Shown in pieces: positions 1-8,980 of a stretch of 64,000 bases of DNA (its first letter is position 1; the number at the start of each line of letters is the position of its first letter). The notes under the pieces are model-generated. The model saw only the letters and a list, made by a program, of their open reading frames with translations. It ran no database searches and was not told the DNA's origin. Both the position numbers and the translations under genes were made by a program. Origin of the DNA: Campylobacter sp. 19-13652 (lineage in GTDB: Bacteria > Campylobacterota > Campylobacteria > Campylobacterales > Campylobacteraceae); the NCBI RefSeq assembly GCF_019702925.1, contig NZ_AP024713.1, positions 620,001 to 684,000 on the forward strand. Direction: 5' to 3'.

Positions 1-2
1 GC

Positions 3-395
3 ATAGAGGCGAATCAAATTTTATCCGTCGTAAGTGGCGAACTAAGTAGCTATTTGCCATATTCTTGGGATGACTTAGACGGCGCTAGGGTGGCGTTTAA
101 GCGTGGAAAAAAGGAGAAATTTCACGCACAGGTTGAGCTTAATTTTAAGGCGTTTGGTGGCATCAGTGCACTTATAAGTTTAAGCGATAAAAAGCACATC
201 GATATTAGCGCAGCGACTGAGAGAGATGATTTTGCAAAGCTGATACGCTCGCATAAGGATTCTTTAAGAGATGCGTTAAAGAGTGGGGGGCTGCTTTTGG
301 GGCAACTTAGTATACGTGTTGCGCCTAAAAAAAGCATGAGTGATGAATTTAAGGCATTTGGCGGCTTTGAGCTAGGGCTTAATAAAAGGGCGTAA
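3..395 (+). CDS. FliK-like flagellar hook-length control protein, C-terminal part (5' end outside window)
   Basis: The frame is open from the window edge to the TAA at 393-395, so only the last ~130 residues are visible. A TTG at 54 is in frame but lies inside the open frame and is probably not the start. The fragment is basic and of Flg_hook character (SYLPYSWDDL, then FKRGKKEKFHAQVELNF), with no Cys and no membrane segment. The next gene starts at the base after its stop and encodes an FlhB C-terminal-like protein, the order seen for the FliK-like/FlhX pair of Campylobacter. Inferred role: substrate switching or hook-length control in flagellar export. The FliK assignment rests mainly on context. 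Confidence 0.6.
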   Translation: MEANQILSVVSGELSSYLPYSWDDLDGARVAFKRGKKEKFHAQVELNFKAFGGISALISLSDKKHIDISAATERDDFAKLIRSHKDSLRDALKSGGLLLGQLSIRVAPKKSMSDEFKAFGGFELGLNKRA

Positions 396-659
396 ATGGC
401 AAAGATTGGGCGTAAAAAGGCGGTTGCGCTAGGCTTTAAACAAGGCAGGGATAATGCGCCAAAGGTGCTAGCAAGTGGCGAGGAGTGTACCGCCGAGCGC
501 ATAATTGATTTAGCGCAAAAAAACGGCATACCAGTGCGCGAAGATGCCGATTTGGTCGAGGTTTTAAGTAAGGTCGAGATAAATGATGAAATTCCGCCAA
601 ATTTATATAAAGCCGTAGCCGAGGTATTTAGTTTTTTATATTCGATTACGAAAAAATAG
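396..659 (+). CDS. FlhB C-terminal-domain-like export switch protein (FhlB/FlhX type)
   Basis: This 87-residue protein matches only the cytoplasmic C-terminal domain of FlhB/YscU: AVALGFKQGRDNAPKVLASG, then AERIIDLAQKNGIPV, then IPPNLYKAVAEVFSFLYS. The four transmembrane helices of FlhB are absent, and the self-cleaving NPTH motif, expected just before AVAL, is replaced by IGRKK. Stand-alone FlhB-C homologues are known in Campylobacter and other flagellates, where they can substitute for the cleaved FlhB domain. It follows the upstream stop with no spacer, so the two are translationally coupled. Likely cytosolic partner of the flagellar type III export gate. Confidence 0.8.
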   Translation: MAKIGRKKAVALGFKQGRDNAPKVLASGEECTAERIIDLAQKNGIPVREDADLVEVLSKVEINDEIPPNLYKAVAEVFSFLYSITKK

Positions 660-1859
660 GGGTATTTTTGGGGTGATATTTTAAATTTAATGTGCCAAAA
701 AGCTTTTTATAAGTGTTGTTATTAGGGGTTTTGAGTGAGTAAAAGGAATGCTTTTTAGCCTTTTTAAAAATTAGTGTCGCTTTTAAATTCTTAAAGCAAA
801 ATCTATGGTGCAAGCCTCTTAAGACCTCCAAGAGCCGAATAAGCCTAAAATAAAAGTATAGTTTTAAAAGTTAAATTTAAATGTTAGCGATTTATTGCGC
901 ATACTTGGTCAAATTTTAGGAAATAGCTAGTATGATGTTTTGTGGCTTTGTGTGCGAATGTGTTGTCTAGCGGATTGCAAGTAAAGCAAGTCAAAGACAA
1001 TGCAAGTAATGAAAATATTTGTAAGATAAAGATCTGGTAAGCCGCACATTTTGTTACAATATGCTGGATGATGCTTGGCTTTGCTTTGATGCGCACTCAA
1101 TAACTGGTGTTGTTAGCCTTTTTATCCGCCATACAGACACTTTATATATTATTTAAATGTTTTGATTTAATTTGTTGGTAAAATAAATTTAAAAAGCAAT
1201 TATTGACACGTTTAAGAGATATTCAAACTCAAAGAACCTAAGATTATATGCCCCTGTCATAGACTTGTAAGCGCAGTATAGCTTTGCGAGCAGTTGAGGG
1301 GTTTGATGCAGTAAATTCTAACCATAATGGAAAATCAGTAGGCAGAGTCTGATTCAGTAATTGTTAGCATGGTGTGAGGTAAGTCAAAGTGCGACTTTTG
1401 AAATAAGTACGGTGAGTTTTTTGATTAAAGCAAGGCGAAACGAGAATTACATTTGGCTAATTGTACTTGCAGGGTGCTACAATGCTTTGCAAATTTTGTG
1501 GATAATTGCAGTATTAAGTCTTGCTTTAGAAAATTAGTATAAAATAAATTTAAAATATTAACAAAGCAAAAATAAAGTTTTTGTGGTTTCATGAAAGCTT
1601 TTAATTTTTAGGTCGCACCCCCCCCCTTTTTTTTTTCAGATGATTTTAAAATTTTAAGTCTTTGTTTGACTATATTTTAACGTACAAAAAGCTAAATTAT
1701 AAATTTCATAAACTCTTTTATTTTGCGCAAACTCTAAACCCCTAGTGTATTTAGCCTGTGATGTAAGTTTAAAATTTATTGATTTTTTGCTTTTAAATTT
1801 TAAGTCTTGGATAAAACAGGACTTTGGGATAAGCCAAAGCCCAAATATGCTTTTTAAAT
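660..1859. other. Gene-free stretch with homopolymer tract and degenerate repeat traces
   Basis: No frame here has a ribosome-binding site plus protein-like composition. Segments resemble repeat-rich DNA elsewhere in the window: 961-1010 (GCGGATTGCA ... CAATGCAAGTAA) resembles 59583-59640, and 1403-1416 (AATAAGTACGGTGA) recurs exactly at 59651-59664. A weak resemblance to the hairpin repeat of 23.5 kb is seen near 1078-1120. A C9T10 tract lies at 1618-1636. A small hairpin (CTTTGG-6-CCAAAG, 1822-1839) lies just past the rpoD stop and could help end rpoD transcription. No tRNA or known RNA was recognised. Confidence 0.6.
1618..1636. repeat. Homopolymer tract C9 followed by T10
   Basis: Nine C (1618-1626) are followed directly by ten T (1627-1636). 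On the minus strand this reads A10G9. Long G/C runs are slippage-prone and drive phase variation in Campylobacter, but no gene start or frame is evident nearby, so this one may be inert. Confidence 0.9.
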
Positions 1860-3704
1860 TTAACTCTCTATATAATTTTTCAGCTTTCTACCTACTTTTG
1901 GGTGTTTTAGTTTTTTTATCGCAGAGCTTTCGATTTGACGCACGCGCTCGCGAGTTACGTTTAGGGCCTTGCCTATCTCTTCTAGGGTGCGGTCGCTCTC
2001 ATCATCAAGCAGGCCAAATCTCATAGAAATCACAGCTCTTTCACGCTCGTTTAGCTGTTCTAGTACTTCATCGATCTGCTCCCTTAAATCGCCCTTTAGA
2101 ATTTGCTCCATAGGGCTTAGCTGGCTTTTATCTTCGACAAAATCGCCAAATTTGCCGTCGTCTTCATTGCCAATCGGGGCTTCTAGGCTGATTGGCTCTT
2201 TTGTGATTTTTATCACCTGCTTGACCTTATCCACGCTTAGCCCTACTTCTTTTGCGATCACGCTCACATCGGGCTCTTTGCCCTCTTCTTGTAGGTACTT
2301 GCGGTTGATTTTATTTATGCGGTTTATCGTCTCTATCATATGTATAGGTATGCGTATGGTGCGGGCTTGGTCGGCGATGGCACGGCTTATGGCCTGGCGT
2401 ATCCACCACGTGGCGTAGGTGGAGAATTTATACCCCTTGCGGTATTCAAATTTATCCACCGCCTTCATTAGCCCTATGTTGCCCTCTTGGATTAGGTCTA
2501 AAAACGGCAGTCCGCGGTTGGTGTAGCGTTTGGCGATTGAGACGACTAGGCGGAGATTTGATTTTGCCATTCTGGTTTTGGCTTCGTCGCTGATTTTCTT
2601 GCCACGCTTTATCTGCTCTAAGACTTCTTTAAGCTTAACTGGATCTAGGTCAAAGCCCTGCTTGCTCGCCTCTTTTGTGGCAAAGAGCTTTTTGATCTCG
2701 ACATAGGTGCTTACCATCGTCGCTTCTGGCACACGTGCGGCGATCTCTTCTTTGCTTAGCTTTAATATATCTTTTAAAATTCCCTTGTGATTTTTCTTTA
2801 GCTCGTCGCTAAACATCGGTAGGCGATACTCCAGCCTTTTAAGCTCCCTATCAAACTCATCATCGCTCTTAAGCGCCGTCTCCATAGACTTTACTATCTC
2901 GTTTATTAGCTTGCTCGTTGGTCCTAGATCCATTAGCTTGTCTTTTAGGATTTTTTTCTTAAAGGCTAGGGTTAAATTTGATAAAGTATCGCCCTCGTCT
3001 ATTTCTGTTTGTTTATTTATCGTCTTTAGCCACTCTTTTTTGGCCTTTTCTAGGGCTTTAAAGCTCTCGATGACTTTCTCGGCGCGCTTGTCGTTTTTAG
3101 CACTTTTTTTAGGCGAGTTATCCTCATCATCGCTATCCTCGTCCTCGTCTATCTCCTCATCATCGCTATCGCCGTCATCTTCAAAGCTTTTAAAAAGCTC
3201 CTTTACTCGGCGTTCGCGGTTTATTAGCGGCTCTTTATATTCAAGGATAAAATCGATAAGAAAAGGCACGGAGCAAAATGCGTCTATGATGATGTCCTCG
3301 CCTAGCTCGATTTTTTTGCTTATCTCGACCTCTTCGTCCTTGCTAAGTAGGGCGATTTGTCCCATTTCACGCAGGTACATACGCACAGGGCTATCAGAGC
3401 GTGACCACTCTAAAAAGTCGTTTTCATTTGCTAGATCAAACTCATCCTCTAGGTTTGCGTCTACATTTTTTGCGGCTGCTTCTCGTGCGCGTTTAGCGTC
3501 TGCTAAGTGCTGCTGCTTTGCTACTTCGGCTGCACTTAGGAGTTTTACTTTATGCTCCTGTGCTAGAGATTCTATTTTTTTAACGACTGTCGCTGTTGGA
3601 GCTTTATCAAATAGCTTGATGAGCTTTTCAAAGGTTACAAAGCCTTTTGCATTTTCACTAAAAAGCTCCTCTATTTGGCTAAATATCTCTTTACTTGATG
3701 ACAT
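1860..3704 (-). CDS. rpoD: RNA polymerase primary sigma factor RpoD (sigma-70)
   Basis: Housekeeping sigma factor that gives RNA polymerase its promoter specificity. Visible parts: N-terminal region 1.1; an acidic Asp/Glu-rich linker in the non-conserved region (about residues 185-205); region 2 with [16 protein letters not shown] for -10 recognition and melting; region 3; region 4.2 with [10 protein letters not shown] for -35 binding. The start chosen is the ATG at 3704 (MSSSKEIF), preceded by an AGGAG ribosome-binding site at 3709-3713. An in-frame extension to 3785 would cross the promoter and lacks such a site. Length 614 residues is normal for the family. Transcribed divergently from flgF. 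Confidence 0.97.
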   Translation of the reverse strand: MSSSKEIFSQIEELFSENAKGFVTFEKLIKLFDKAPTATVVKKIESLAQEHKVKLLSAAEVAKQQHLADAKRAREAAAKNVDANLEDEFDLANENDFLEWSRSDSPVRMYLREMGQIALLSKDEEVEISKKIELGEDIIIDAFCSVPFLIDFILEYKEPLINRERRVKELFKSFEDDGDSDDEEIDEDEDSDDEDNSPKKSAKNDKRAEKVIESFKALEKAKKEWLKTINKQTEIDEGDTLSNLTLAFKKKILKDKLMDLGPTSKLINEIVKSMETALKSDDEFDRELKRLEYRLPMFSDELKKNHKGILKDILKLSKEEIAARVPEATMVSTYVEIKKLFATKEASKQGFDLDPVKLKEVLEQIKRGKKISDEAKTRMAKSNLRLVVSIAKRYTNRGLPFLDLIQEGNIGLMKAVDKFEYRKGYKFSTYATWWIRQAISRAIADQARTIRIPIHMIETINRINKINRKYLQEEGKEPDVSVIAKEVGLSVDKVKQVIKITKEPISLEAPIGNEDDGKFGDFVEDKSQLSPMEQILKGDLREQIDEVLEQLNERERAVISMRFGLLDDESDRTLEEIGKALNVTRERVRQIESSAIKKLKHPKVGRKLKNYIES

Positions 3705-3734
3705 ATTTCTCCTTTGTAGGGATAAAAGGGATAT

Positions 3735-3740
3735 ATTATA
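3735..3740 (-). promoter_or_regulatory. -10 box of rpoD
   Basis: Minus-strand TATAAT about 31 bases upstream of the chosen rpoD ATG, giving a leader of roughly 23 nt. No good -35 is visible, as is usual in Campylobacter. Confidence 0.6.
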
Positions 3741-3840
3741 CCCAAATTTTCTTAAGCAGTGATAATATTTTAAGTTGGAACGCATTTTGCTTATTTGGAA
3801 TAAATTGATTTGTAAATGATAAATTTAAGGACGCACAAGT

Positions 3841-4635
3841 ATGCAAAACGGATATTATCAGGCAACTGGCGCTATGGTTACGCAGTTTAACCGCCTAGAT
3901 ACCATAAGTAATAATCTAGCAAATGTAAATACCTACGGTTATAAAAGAAAAGACGTCGTGGTTGGGGATTTTGAGCGAATTTTTAAAGATAGCGAGGACG
4001 AACTACCACTAAAAAATCATACAAAAGATGCGGCTAAGTTTTTAAACCGTACTCTTGATAGAGTGCCAGTTATCAGCGAAAGCTATACGGATTTTAGCGC
4101 AGCTGGCATGAAGTACACCTCAAATCCGCTTGATTTTGCCATTAAGCAAGATGACGCATTTTTTGCTGTGCAGACTGAAAGTGGGGTAATGCTGAGTAAA
4201 AATGGGGCCTTTAGCCTTGATGCTGAGGGGTATATCATAAACAAAGAAGGCTACCGCATACTAGGTGAAAACAACCAGCCCATCGCACTAGATACGGATG
4301 CACAAATTTCAGTCGATAAGAGCGGCTATATTTATGAAGATGGCGAAGTGGCGAATAAATTTAATATCCTAAGCGTGCAAGATGTAAGAGATTTAAACAA
4401 AATAGGCGATAATCTCTACTCGCCAAATGCACGCGCTGATGTAAGGGCTGGCGACGATGAGGCAGATTTGCTAGTGCAAGGGTATGTTCAGATGAGTAAT
4501 GTAAATCCAGTAACTGAAATGGTGGCGCTCATAGAGACAAACCGCCTAGTAGAGATGTATCAGCGTGTGATGAATTCGCAGATGAATGACATAAATCAAG
4601 ACGCCATAACAAAGCTAGGCGCAGTTAAGCAATAA
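3841..4635 (+). CDS. flgF: Flagellar basal-body rod protein FlgF/FlgG2 family
   Basis: A 264-residue rod protein that polymerises in the periplasmic part of the flagellar axle after export by the type III apparatus; it has no Sec signal. The N-terminal rod signature SNNLANVNTYGYKRKD and the C-terminal heptad segment (NPVTEMVALIETNRLVEMYQ) are both present. It is immediately followed by flgG (18-base gap); the two are paralogues encoded in tandem, as in C. jejuni, where this copy is called FlgG2. The start ATG at 3841 follows AAGGACG. The promoter lies in the 136-base divergent gap to rpoD; only a poor sigma-54-like match is seen there. Confidence 0.92.
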   Translation: MQNGYYQATGAMVTQFNRLDTISNNLANVNTYGYKRKDVVVGDFERIFKDSEDELPLKNHTKDAAKFLNRTLDRVPVISESYTDFSAAGMKYTSNPLDFAIKQDDAFFAVQTESGVMLSKNGAFSLDAEGYIINKEGYRILGENNQPIALDTDAQISVDKSGYIYEDGEVANKFNILSVQDVRDLNKIGDNLYSPNARADVRAGDDEADLLVQGYVQMSNVNPVTEMVALIETNRLVEMYQRVMNSQMNDINQDAITKLGAVKQ

Positions 4636-4653
4636 ATTTAAAGGATTAAAGCC

Positions 4654-5442
4654 ATGATGAGATCAATTTATACAGCCGCTACTGGCATGATAGCACAACA
4701 AACCCAAATCGACGTAACCTCGCACAATATCGCAAACGTAAACACCTACGGCTATAAGAAAAATAGGGCGGAGTTTGCGGATTTGATGTATCAAAATATG
4801 GAATACGCAGGCACAGCAACTAGCCAAACTACCACTAGCCCTACAGGAATCGAGGTGGGTCTAGGTGTGCGCCCGACAGCGATAAATAAAATTTTTACTC
4901 AGGGCTATTTTAAGGAGACGAGCAATAATTTAGACATGGTAATAGCTGGAAATGGCTTTTTCCAAATTCAGCTGCCTGATGGTACGACAGCATACACTAG
5001 AAACGGCGCTTTTAAACTAGACGCAAACGGCACAGTAGTAAACTCAGACGGATATCAGCTAATCCCACAAATCACAATCCCATCAGACGCCACAGCCATA
5101 TCCATAGGTACAGACGGCACAGTCTCAGTGTTACAAGCTGGGCAGCAGCAGATGACGCAGCTTGGGCAGATTGAGCTTGCAAATTTCATAAATCCAGCTG
5201 GACTTCATTCAATGGGCGATAATAACTACCTAGAAACTTCAGCTAGTGGCAATGTCGTAATTGGCACGGCTGGGCTTGAGGGATTTGGGCAGATTAAGCA
5301 AGGCTTTGTGGAGATGAGTAACGTCCAGCTAGTTGAGGAGATGACTGATCTAATCACAGGGCAGCGTGCGTACGAGGCAAACTCAAAGGCAATTACAACA
5401 AGCGATAGTATGCTTGAGATAGTAAATGGGCTTAAAAGGTAG
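4654..5442 (+). CDS. flgG: Flagellar distal rod protein FlgG
   Basis: A 262-residue distal rod subunit. It opens with MMRSIYTAATGMIAQQ, carries the rod/hook signature TSHNIANVNTYGYKKN, a central beta domain, and the family C-terminus (QGFVEMSNVQLVEEMTDLI, then QRAYEANSKAI). Length is exactly typical for FlgG. It is exported unfolded through the flagellar export gate and assembles above FlgF. A ribosome-binding AAAGGA lies about 10 bases before the ATG. Five bases after its stop comes a 28-codon membrane ORF and then azlC, so flagellar and non-flagellar genes may share a transcript. Confidence 0.97.
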   Translation: MMRSIYTAATGMIAQQTQIDVTSHNIANVNTYGYKKNRAEFADLMYQNMEYAGTATSQTTTSPTGIEVGLGVRPTAINKIFTQGYFKETSNNLDMVIAGNGFFQIQLPDGTTAYTRNGAFKLDANGTVVNSDGYQLIPQITIPSDATAISIGTDGTVSVLQAGQQQMTQLGQIELANFINPAGLHSMGDNNYLETSASGNVVIGTAGLEGFGQIKQGFVEMSNVQLVEEMTDLITGQRAYEANSKAITTSDSMLEIVNGLKR

Positions 5443-5447
5443 GTAAA

Positions 5448-5534
5448 ATGGGCTTAGTGATAGCGTTTTTTATAGCATTAGTGCTATTTTTCTGGGCGGT
5501 TGATGCGGTCTATTTTGCTAAGGGTACTAGATGA
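5448..5534 (+). CDS. 28-residue single-span membrane peptide
   Basis: ATG at 5448 opens a 28-codon frame with one hydrophobic helix (MGLVIAFFIALVLFFWAVDA) and a short basic tail ending KGTR. It starts five bases after the flgG stop, is preceded by a purine-rich AGGTAGG, and its TGA overlaps the ATG of azlC (ATGA at 5531-5534). Both junctions suggest genuine translation and coupling to azlC. It resembles no family I recognise. Its function could be accessory to AzlCD, or it may simply be a leader that couples translation. Confidence 0.55.
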   Translation: MGLVIAFFIALVLFFWAVDAVYFAKGTR

Positions 5535-6256
5535 GCAAAAGCGCGTGTGGCGCCAGACAAGATAGCGAAAAAGAGAGCCAAAAGGGCGAATATTATAGCT
5601 TTGGCAGGATTTTTAGCCTTAGTGTGCCTGTGATGCTCGGCTTTATTCCGCTTGGCATTGCGTTTGGAATTTTGGCTAAAAGTACTGGAATTAGCCTATT
5701 TATCGCCATGAGCCTTAGCTTAATTACTTACGCTGGGGCAGGGCAGTTTGCCTTTTTATCCATGCTTAGCGTAGGAGCTGGCTTTTTTGAGATAGCAGTG
5801 GCAAGCTATTTTATAAATTTACGCCATAGTTTTTATGCGATGACCTTGCTTAGGGATTATAAGGGGCTTGGATTTAAATTTTTTAATATTTTTGCACTAA
5901 CTGATGAGAGCTTTGCTATATTTAAAAGTCTAAATATCGCCGACATTAATACCCGCACTAAGGTTTTTAGCCTCATAAATTTACTCACGTATCTTTACTG
6001 GGCGGTGGGTACGATCATAGGATACGTAGCAGGTAGTAGTATAAGGGTTGATTATAGCGGCATTGAGTTTTGTCTTACGGCGCTTTTTATTGTGCTTGCG
6101 CTTGAGATGTTTAAGGCTGCCCCTTCAAAGCTGGTGCTATCTTTTAGCATTTTAGCTGGGGTGCTTTCGCTTGCTTTTGTGCCTGATAGATTTATGCTTA
6201 TTGTTGCGATTATGGCTTGTTTTATTTTTATTTTATTTTTTAAGGACAAACTGTGA
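5531..6256 (+). CDS. azlC: AzlC family branched-chain amino acid exporter, large subunit
   Basis: A 241-residue integral inner-membrane protein with about six hydrophobic segments after a polar ~20-residue N-terminus. AzlC hallmarks include FIPLGIAFGILAKSTG near the first helix and the central INLRHSFYAM. With AzlD it forms a two-component exporter of branched-chain amino acids and analogues. It overlaps the preceding small peptide (ATGA) and azlD (GTGATAA region) by 4 bases each. Leucine-synthesis genes lie directly downstream (leuD, leuB), which fits a role in relieving excess leucine pathway products, although that link is inference. Confidence 0.9.
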   Translation: MSKSACGARQDSEKESQKGEYYSFGRIFSLSVPVMLGFIPLGIAFGILAKSTGISLFIAMSLSLITYAGAGQFAFLSMLSVGAGFFEIAVASYFINLRHSFYAMTLLRDYKGLGFKFFNIFALTDESFAIFKSLNIADINTRTKVFSLINLLTYLYWAVGTIIGYVAGSSIRVDYSGIEFCLTALFIVLALEMFKAAPSKLVLSFSILAGVLSLAFVPDRFMLIVAIMACFIFILFFKDKL

Positions 6257-6585
6257 TAAACCTAGCCTCTAGCCAGTGGGAGATTTTCTCTGCGGTTTTA
6301 GTCTGCGCTGGGGCTACTTTTGCCACTCGTGCTTTGCCGTTTTACATGTCTAGCTTTAGCTTTTTATCTAGCCTTGAAGTGGTGGAGAAGTATATCGGAC
6401 AGATGATTATGGTGGTGCTTGTTTTTTACTCTTTAAAGGGGATAAATTTATTCGCTTATCCCTACGCAATCCCTGAAATATCAGGTGTCGCGGTGGCGAT
6501 ACTCGTGCATTTAATAAGCAAAAATGCGCTTTTTAGTATTATCCTTTCTACTGCGGTTTATATGTGTTTGCTTAGATTTTTATAG
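6253..6585 (+). CDS. azlD: AzlD family branched-chain amino acid exporter, small subunit
   Basis: A 110-residue protein with about four hydrophobic segments, the size and pattern of AzlD. The early segment VCAGATFATRALPFYM contains the T-R-x-LP pattern common in the family. It starts (GTG) inside the azlC stop region and is surely co-translated with it. It needs AzlC for export activity in characterised systems. Confidence 0.88.
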   Translation: MINLASSQWEIFSAVLVCAGATFATRALPFYMSSFSFLSSLEVVEKYIGQMIMVVLVFYSLKGINLFAYPYAIPEISGVAVAILVHLISKNALFSIILSTAVYMCLLRFL

Positions 6586-6607
6586 CTTAAATTTAGACAA
6601 TTTTAGC

Positions 6608-6613
6608 TACAAT
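6608..6613 (+). promoter_or_regulatory. Putative -10 box upstream of leuD
   Basis: TACAAT 28 bases before the leuD ATG, in the short gap after azlD. It would give leuD-leuB its own promoter. There is no clear -35. Confidence 0.4.
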
Positions 6614-6640
6614 CAGCGCAAAAATTTAAAAGGACGCAGG

Positions 6641-7123
6641 ATGAATAAGCACAAAGTATGGCGATTTGGGGATAATATCGACACAGATATAATAATCGCC
6701 GCGCGCTATTTAAATACTAGCGACGAAAACGAGCTTGCAAAGCATATAATGGAGGATGCTGACCCTGAGTTTTACTCAAAATTATCCACTAATGACGTAA
6801 TCGTAGCTGGGGAGAACTTTGGCTGTGGCAGTAGCCGTGAGCATGCCCCGCTAGCACTAAAAGCTGCTGGGGTTGGGGCAGTCATAGCCAAAAGCTTTGC
6901 ACGCATTTTTTACCGCAATAGCTTTAATACAGGGCTTTTAATCCTAGAAACGCCTCAGGCGACAGAGATAAATGAGGGCGATGAGATAGCCATAGACTTA
7001 GACGCTGGCGTGATTAAAAACCTAACCCAGCAAAAAGAGTATAAATTTAATCCCATACCGCCATTTATGCAAGAATTAATCAGTGCTGGCGGCTTGATAG
7101 AATACGCAAAAAAGGAAATATAA
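6641..7123 (+). CDS. leuD: 3-isopropylmalate dehydratase small subunit
   Basis: Small (swivelling) subunit of the LeuCD isomerase that converts 2- to 3-isopropylmalate in leucine synthesis. The start is the ATG at 6641 ([16 protein letters not shown]), preceded by AAAGGACGCAGG; an upstream in-frame extension would overlap azlD and is hydrophobic junk. The active-site loop [12 protein letters not shown] is intact. Length is 160 residues. leuB follows 2 bases later. The catalytic Fe-S subunit leuC and leuA are not in the window, so the leucine operon is split in this genome. Confidence 0.95.
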   Translation: MNKHKVWRFGDNIDTDIIIAARYLNTSDENELAKHIMEDADPEFYSKLSTNDVIVAGENFGCGSSREHAPLALKAAGVGAVIAKSFARIFYRNSFNTGLLILETPQATEINEGDEIAIDLDAGVIKNLTQQKEYKFNPIPPFMQELISAGGLIEYAKKEI

Positions 7124-7125
7124 GT

Positions 7126-8196
7126 TTGAAAAGATATAAAATTTGTGTAATAAAAGGCGACGGCATAGGACCTGAGATCATAGACGAAGCCATAAAGGTG
7201 CTTGATAGAGTATCGGCGAAGTTTGGCTTTGAGCTGGAGCTTAGCTATCAGCTAATGGGTGGGGCAGCTATTGATGTTTTTGGTGTGCCGCTACCTGATG
7301 AGACGCTAAAATGTGCGCTTGAAAGCGATGCGGTACTATTTGGCGCTATAGGTGGCGCTAAATGGGATGGCCTAGAGCGTCATTTGCGCCCAGAAAGTGG
7401 GCTTTTAAAGTTGCGTAAAGAGCTAAATGCGTTTGCAAATCTACGCCCAGCTATTGTCTTTAAGGAGCTTGTAAATGCAAGCACGCTAAAGCCAGAGGTG
7501 CTTGATGGTGTGGATATGCTAGTAGTGCGTGAGCTTACGGGCGGACTTTATTTTGGGCAGCCGCGAGCTAAGGAGGCTGATAGAGCGTATAATACTATGG
7601 TTTATTCTCGTTCTGAGATAGAGCGTATAGCGCGCATAGCATTTGACGCAGCTAGAATGCGCCAAAAACGCGTTTGTTTGGTGGATAAGGCAAACGTGCT
7701 TGAAACCAGTGAGCTTTGGCGAGATGTAGCTCAGAGCGTAAAAAGCGATTATGAGGACGTGAGTTTAGAGTATATGTACGTAGATAATGCAGCCATGCAG
7801 CTTGTGCGAAATCCAGCGCAATTTGACGTGATATTAACAGAGAATTTATTTGGCGACATACTAAGCGATGAGGCTAGCCAAATTTGTGGTAGCATAGGGC
7901 TTTTGCCAAGTGCTAGCATGGGTGGAAAGGTAGGTATTTACGAGCCTATTCACGGCTCTGCTCCAGATATAGCAGGGCAGGGTGTGGCAAATCCAATAGC
8001 CACTATACTAAGTGCAGGGATGATGCTTCGCTATGCGCTAGGCGAGAGTGCGGCAGCAGATGCCATAGATACGGCGGTGCGTAAAATCATAGCGGAGGGG
8101 TATCGCACTAAGGATATATCACTTTTTGACGCTAAAGAGATATGCTCGTGTGCTGAAATGGGCTCAATAATTGCCCAACAAATAGACGCGCTGTGA
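7126..8196 (+). CDS. leuB: 3-isopropylmalate dehydrogenase
   Basis: A 356-residue NAD-dependent oxidative decarboxylase of the leucine pathway. It has the N-terminal GDGIGPEI, the substrate-binding RELTGG loop, the metal-binding segment [20 protein letters not shown], and the nucleotide-binding [14 protein letters not shown]. It starts with TTG at 7126, two bases after the leuD stop; the preceding AAGGAAATATAAG supplies the ribosome-binding site. Its TGA overlaps the GTG of the next gene, so leuD, leuB and the CiaD-like genes form one transcription unit. Confidence 0.96.
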   Translation: MKRYKICVIKGDGIGPEIIDEAIKVLDRVSAKFGFELELSYQLMGGAAIDVFGVPLPDETLKCALESDAVLFGAIGGAKWDGLERHLRPESGLLKLRKELNAFANLRPAIVFKELVNASTLKPEVLDGVDMLVVRELTGGLYFGQPRAKEADRAYNTMVYSRSEIERIARIAFDAARMRQKRVCLVDKANVLETSELWRDVAQSVKSDYEDVSLEYMYVDNAAMQLVRNPAQFDVILTENLFGDILSDEASQICGSIGLLPSASMGGKVGIYEPIHGSAPDIAGQGVANPIATILSAGMMLRYALGESAAADAIDTAVRKIIAEGYRTKDISLFDAKEICSCAEMGSIIAQQIDAL

Positions 8197-8438
8197 AAAA
8201 TACCATAACAGAGGCACAAATTTATGAAGCTCAAGGGCTGCGTGATGATGCGCTTGAGGTTTATAAAAATGTCCTTAAAGCAGATCCGCAGAATAAAGAT
8301 GCGATGTCTGCTATCTTGCGTTTAAGCGGGGTGCGACGCGAACTTCGTGGTGTTAATGAGACTATGCTTGATTTTTTCTTTAATATGAAAACCAAAGAAG
8401 AGATAAATGAATTTAAAAGGTGGCTTTTGAAACTATGA
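8193..8438 (+). CDS. Small TPR-like protein upstream of ciaD
   Basis: An 81-residue soluble protein whose first half looks like a single tetratricopeptide unit ([20 protein letters not shown]). The second half is basic and helical and ends in [13 protein letters not shown]. The GTG start lies within the leuB stop (GTGA), and its own TGA overlaps the following ATG. The position before a CiaD-like protein and cca matches the Cj0787-Cj0788-cca order of C. jejuni, so it is a conserved Campylobacter protein. Its function is unknown. Confidence 0.75.
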   Translation: MKNTITEAQIYEAQGLRDDALEVYKNVLKADPQNKDAMSAILRLSGVRRELRGVNETMLDFFFNMKTKEEINEFKRWLLKL

Positions 8439-8980
8439 GTGCGATTGATGATATAGCCAAAAAGACGATTGAGGAGATAAGCGCAGAGTTGGCCCAGATA
8501 GGTGGTGCCCATGATGAGTTTATCCAGCAAAGCCAAAAAGCTAGGGCAGAGCAGCCTCAAAGCCATGCGCATGCTTTTAATACGAATTTAGATAGCACCA
8601 TTAGTCATTATGGTGCCTCAAATTACAGTCTCCCTGAGGCCAAAATAGGGCAAGACGGCGCTATTATTGCCCATTCTGCTGGTGCTTTGGCGCATGATGG
8701 CGTATTTTCTAGCACAGCCTTACCAAAGAATACTGTAGCTGCGCCAAATTCTGATTTAGTCGCTCAAACCACTCCTAATAGTGTAGATTTTTCACGTAGC
8801 GATATGATAAGCCCAGAGTATCTTTTTTTGAGGAATTTAAAAGAGCGTGTGGAGGTGCTTTTTGAGGGGCTTGGGCAGACTCCAGCTAGCGAGGCAGAGG
8901 AGCGTCTTGAGCTTACGCTTAAATTTTTAGAATTTTTGCTAGCTACGGTACAGAATAGACTTGAAAATCTCCCTAAATAG
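8435..8980 (+). CDS. CiaD-like protein (Campylobacter invasion antigen D C-terminal domain)
   Basis: A 181-residue protein starting at the ATG that overlaps the previous stop (ATGA at 8435-8438). It has an N-terminal helix (IAKKTIEEISAELAQI), a long low-complexity middle rich in Ala, Ser, His and Asn, and a C-terminal helical domain (PEYLFLRNLKERVEVLFEGL, then ERLELTLKFLEFLLATV). That domain and the adjacent cca gene match Cj0788/CiaD, a flagellar-export-dependent effector in C. jejuni. Whether this homologue is secreted cannot be read from sequence; the variable middle differs from the domain that is under constraint. Confidence 0.75.
   Translation: MSAIDDIAKKTIEEISAELAQIGGAHDEFIQQSQKARAEQPQSHAHAFNTNLDSTISHYGASNYSLPEAKIGQDGAIIAHSAGALAHDGVFSSTALPKNTVAAPNSDLVAQTTPNSVDFSRSDMISPEYLFLRNLKERVEVLFEGLGQTPASEAEERLELTLKFLEFLLATVQNRLENLPK

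Noticed and set aside
884-1096. 70-codon minus-strand frame
   Set aside because: No ribosome-binding site, odd composition, in a repeat-like gene-free stretch.
2911-3762. 283-codon frame antisense to rpoD
   Set aside because: Serine-rich shadow of the acidic rpoD linker; no independent signals.
3795-3820. Possible sigma-54 promoter before flgF
   Set aside because: TTGGAA is present but the -12 GC element is missing at the required spacing.
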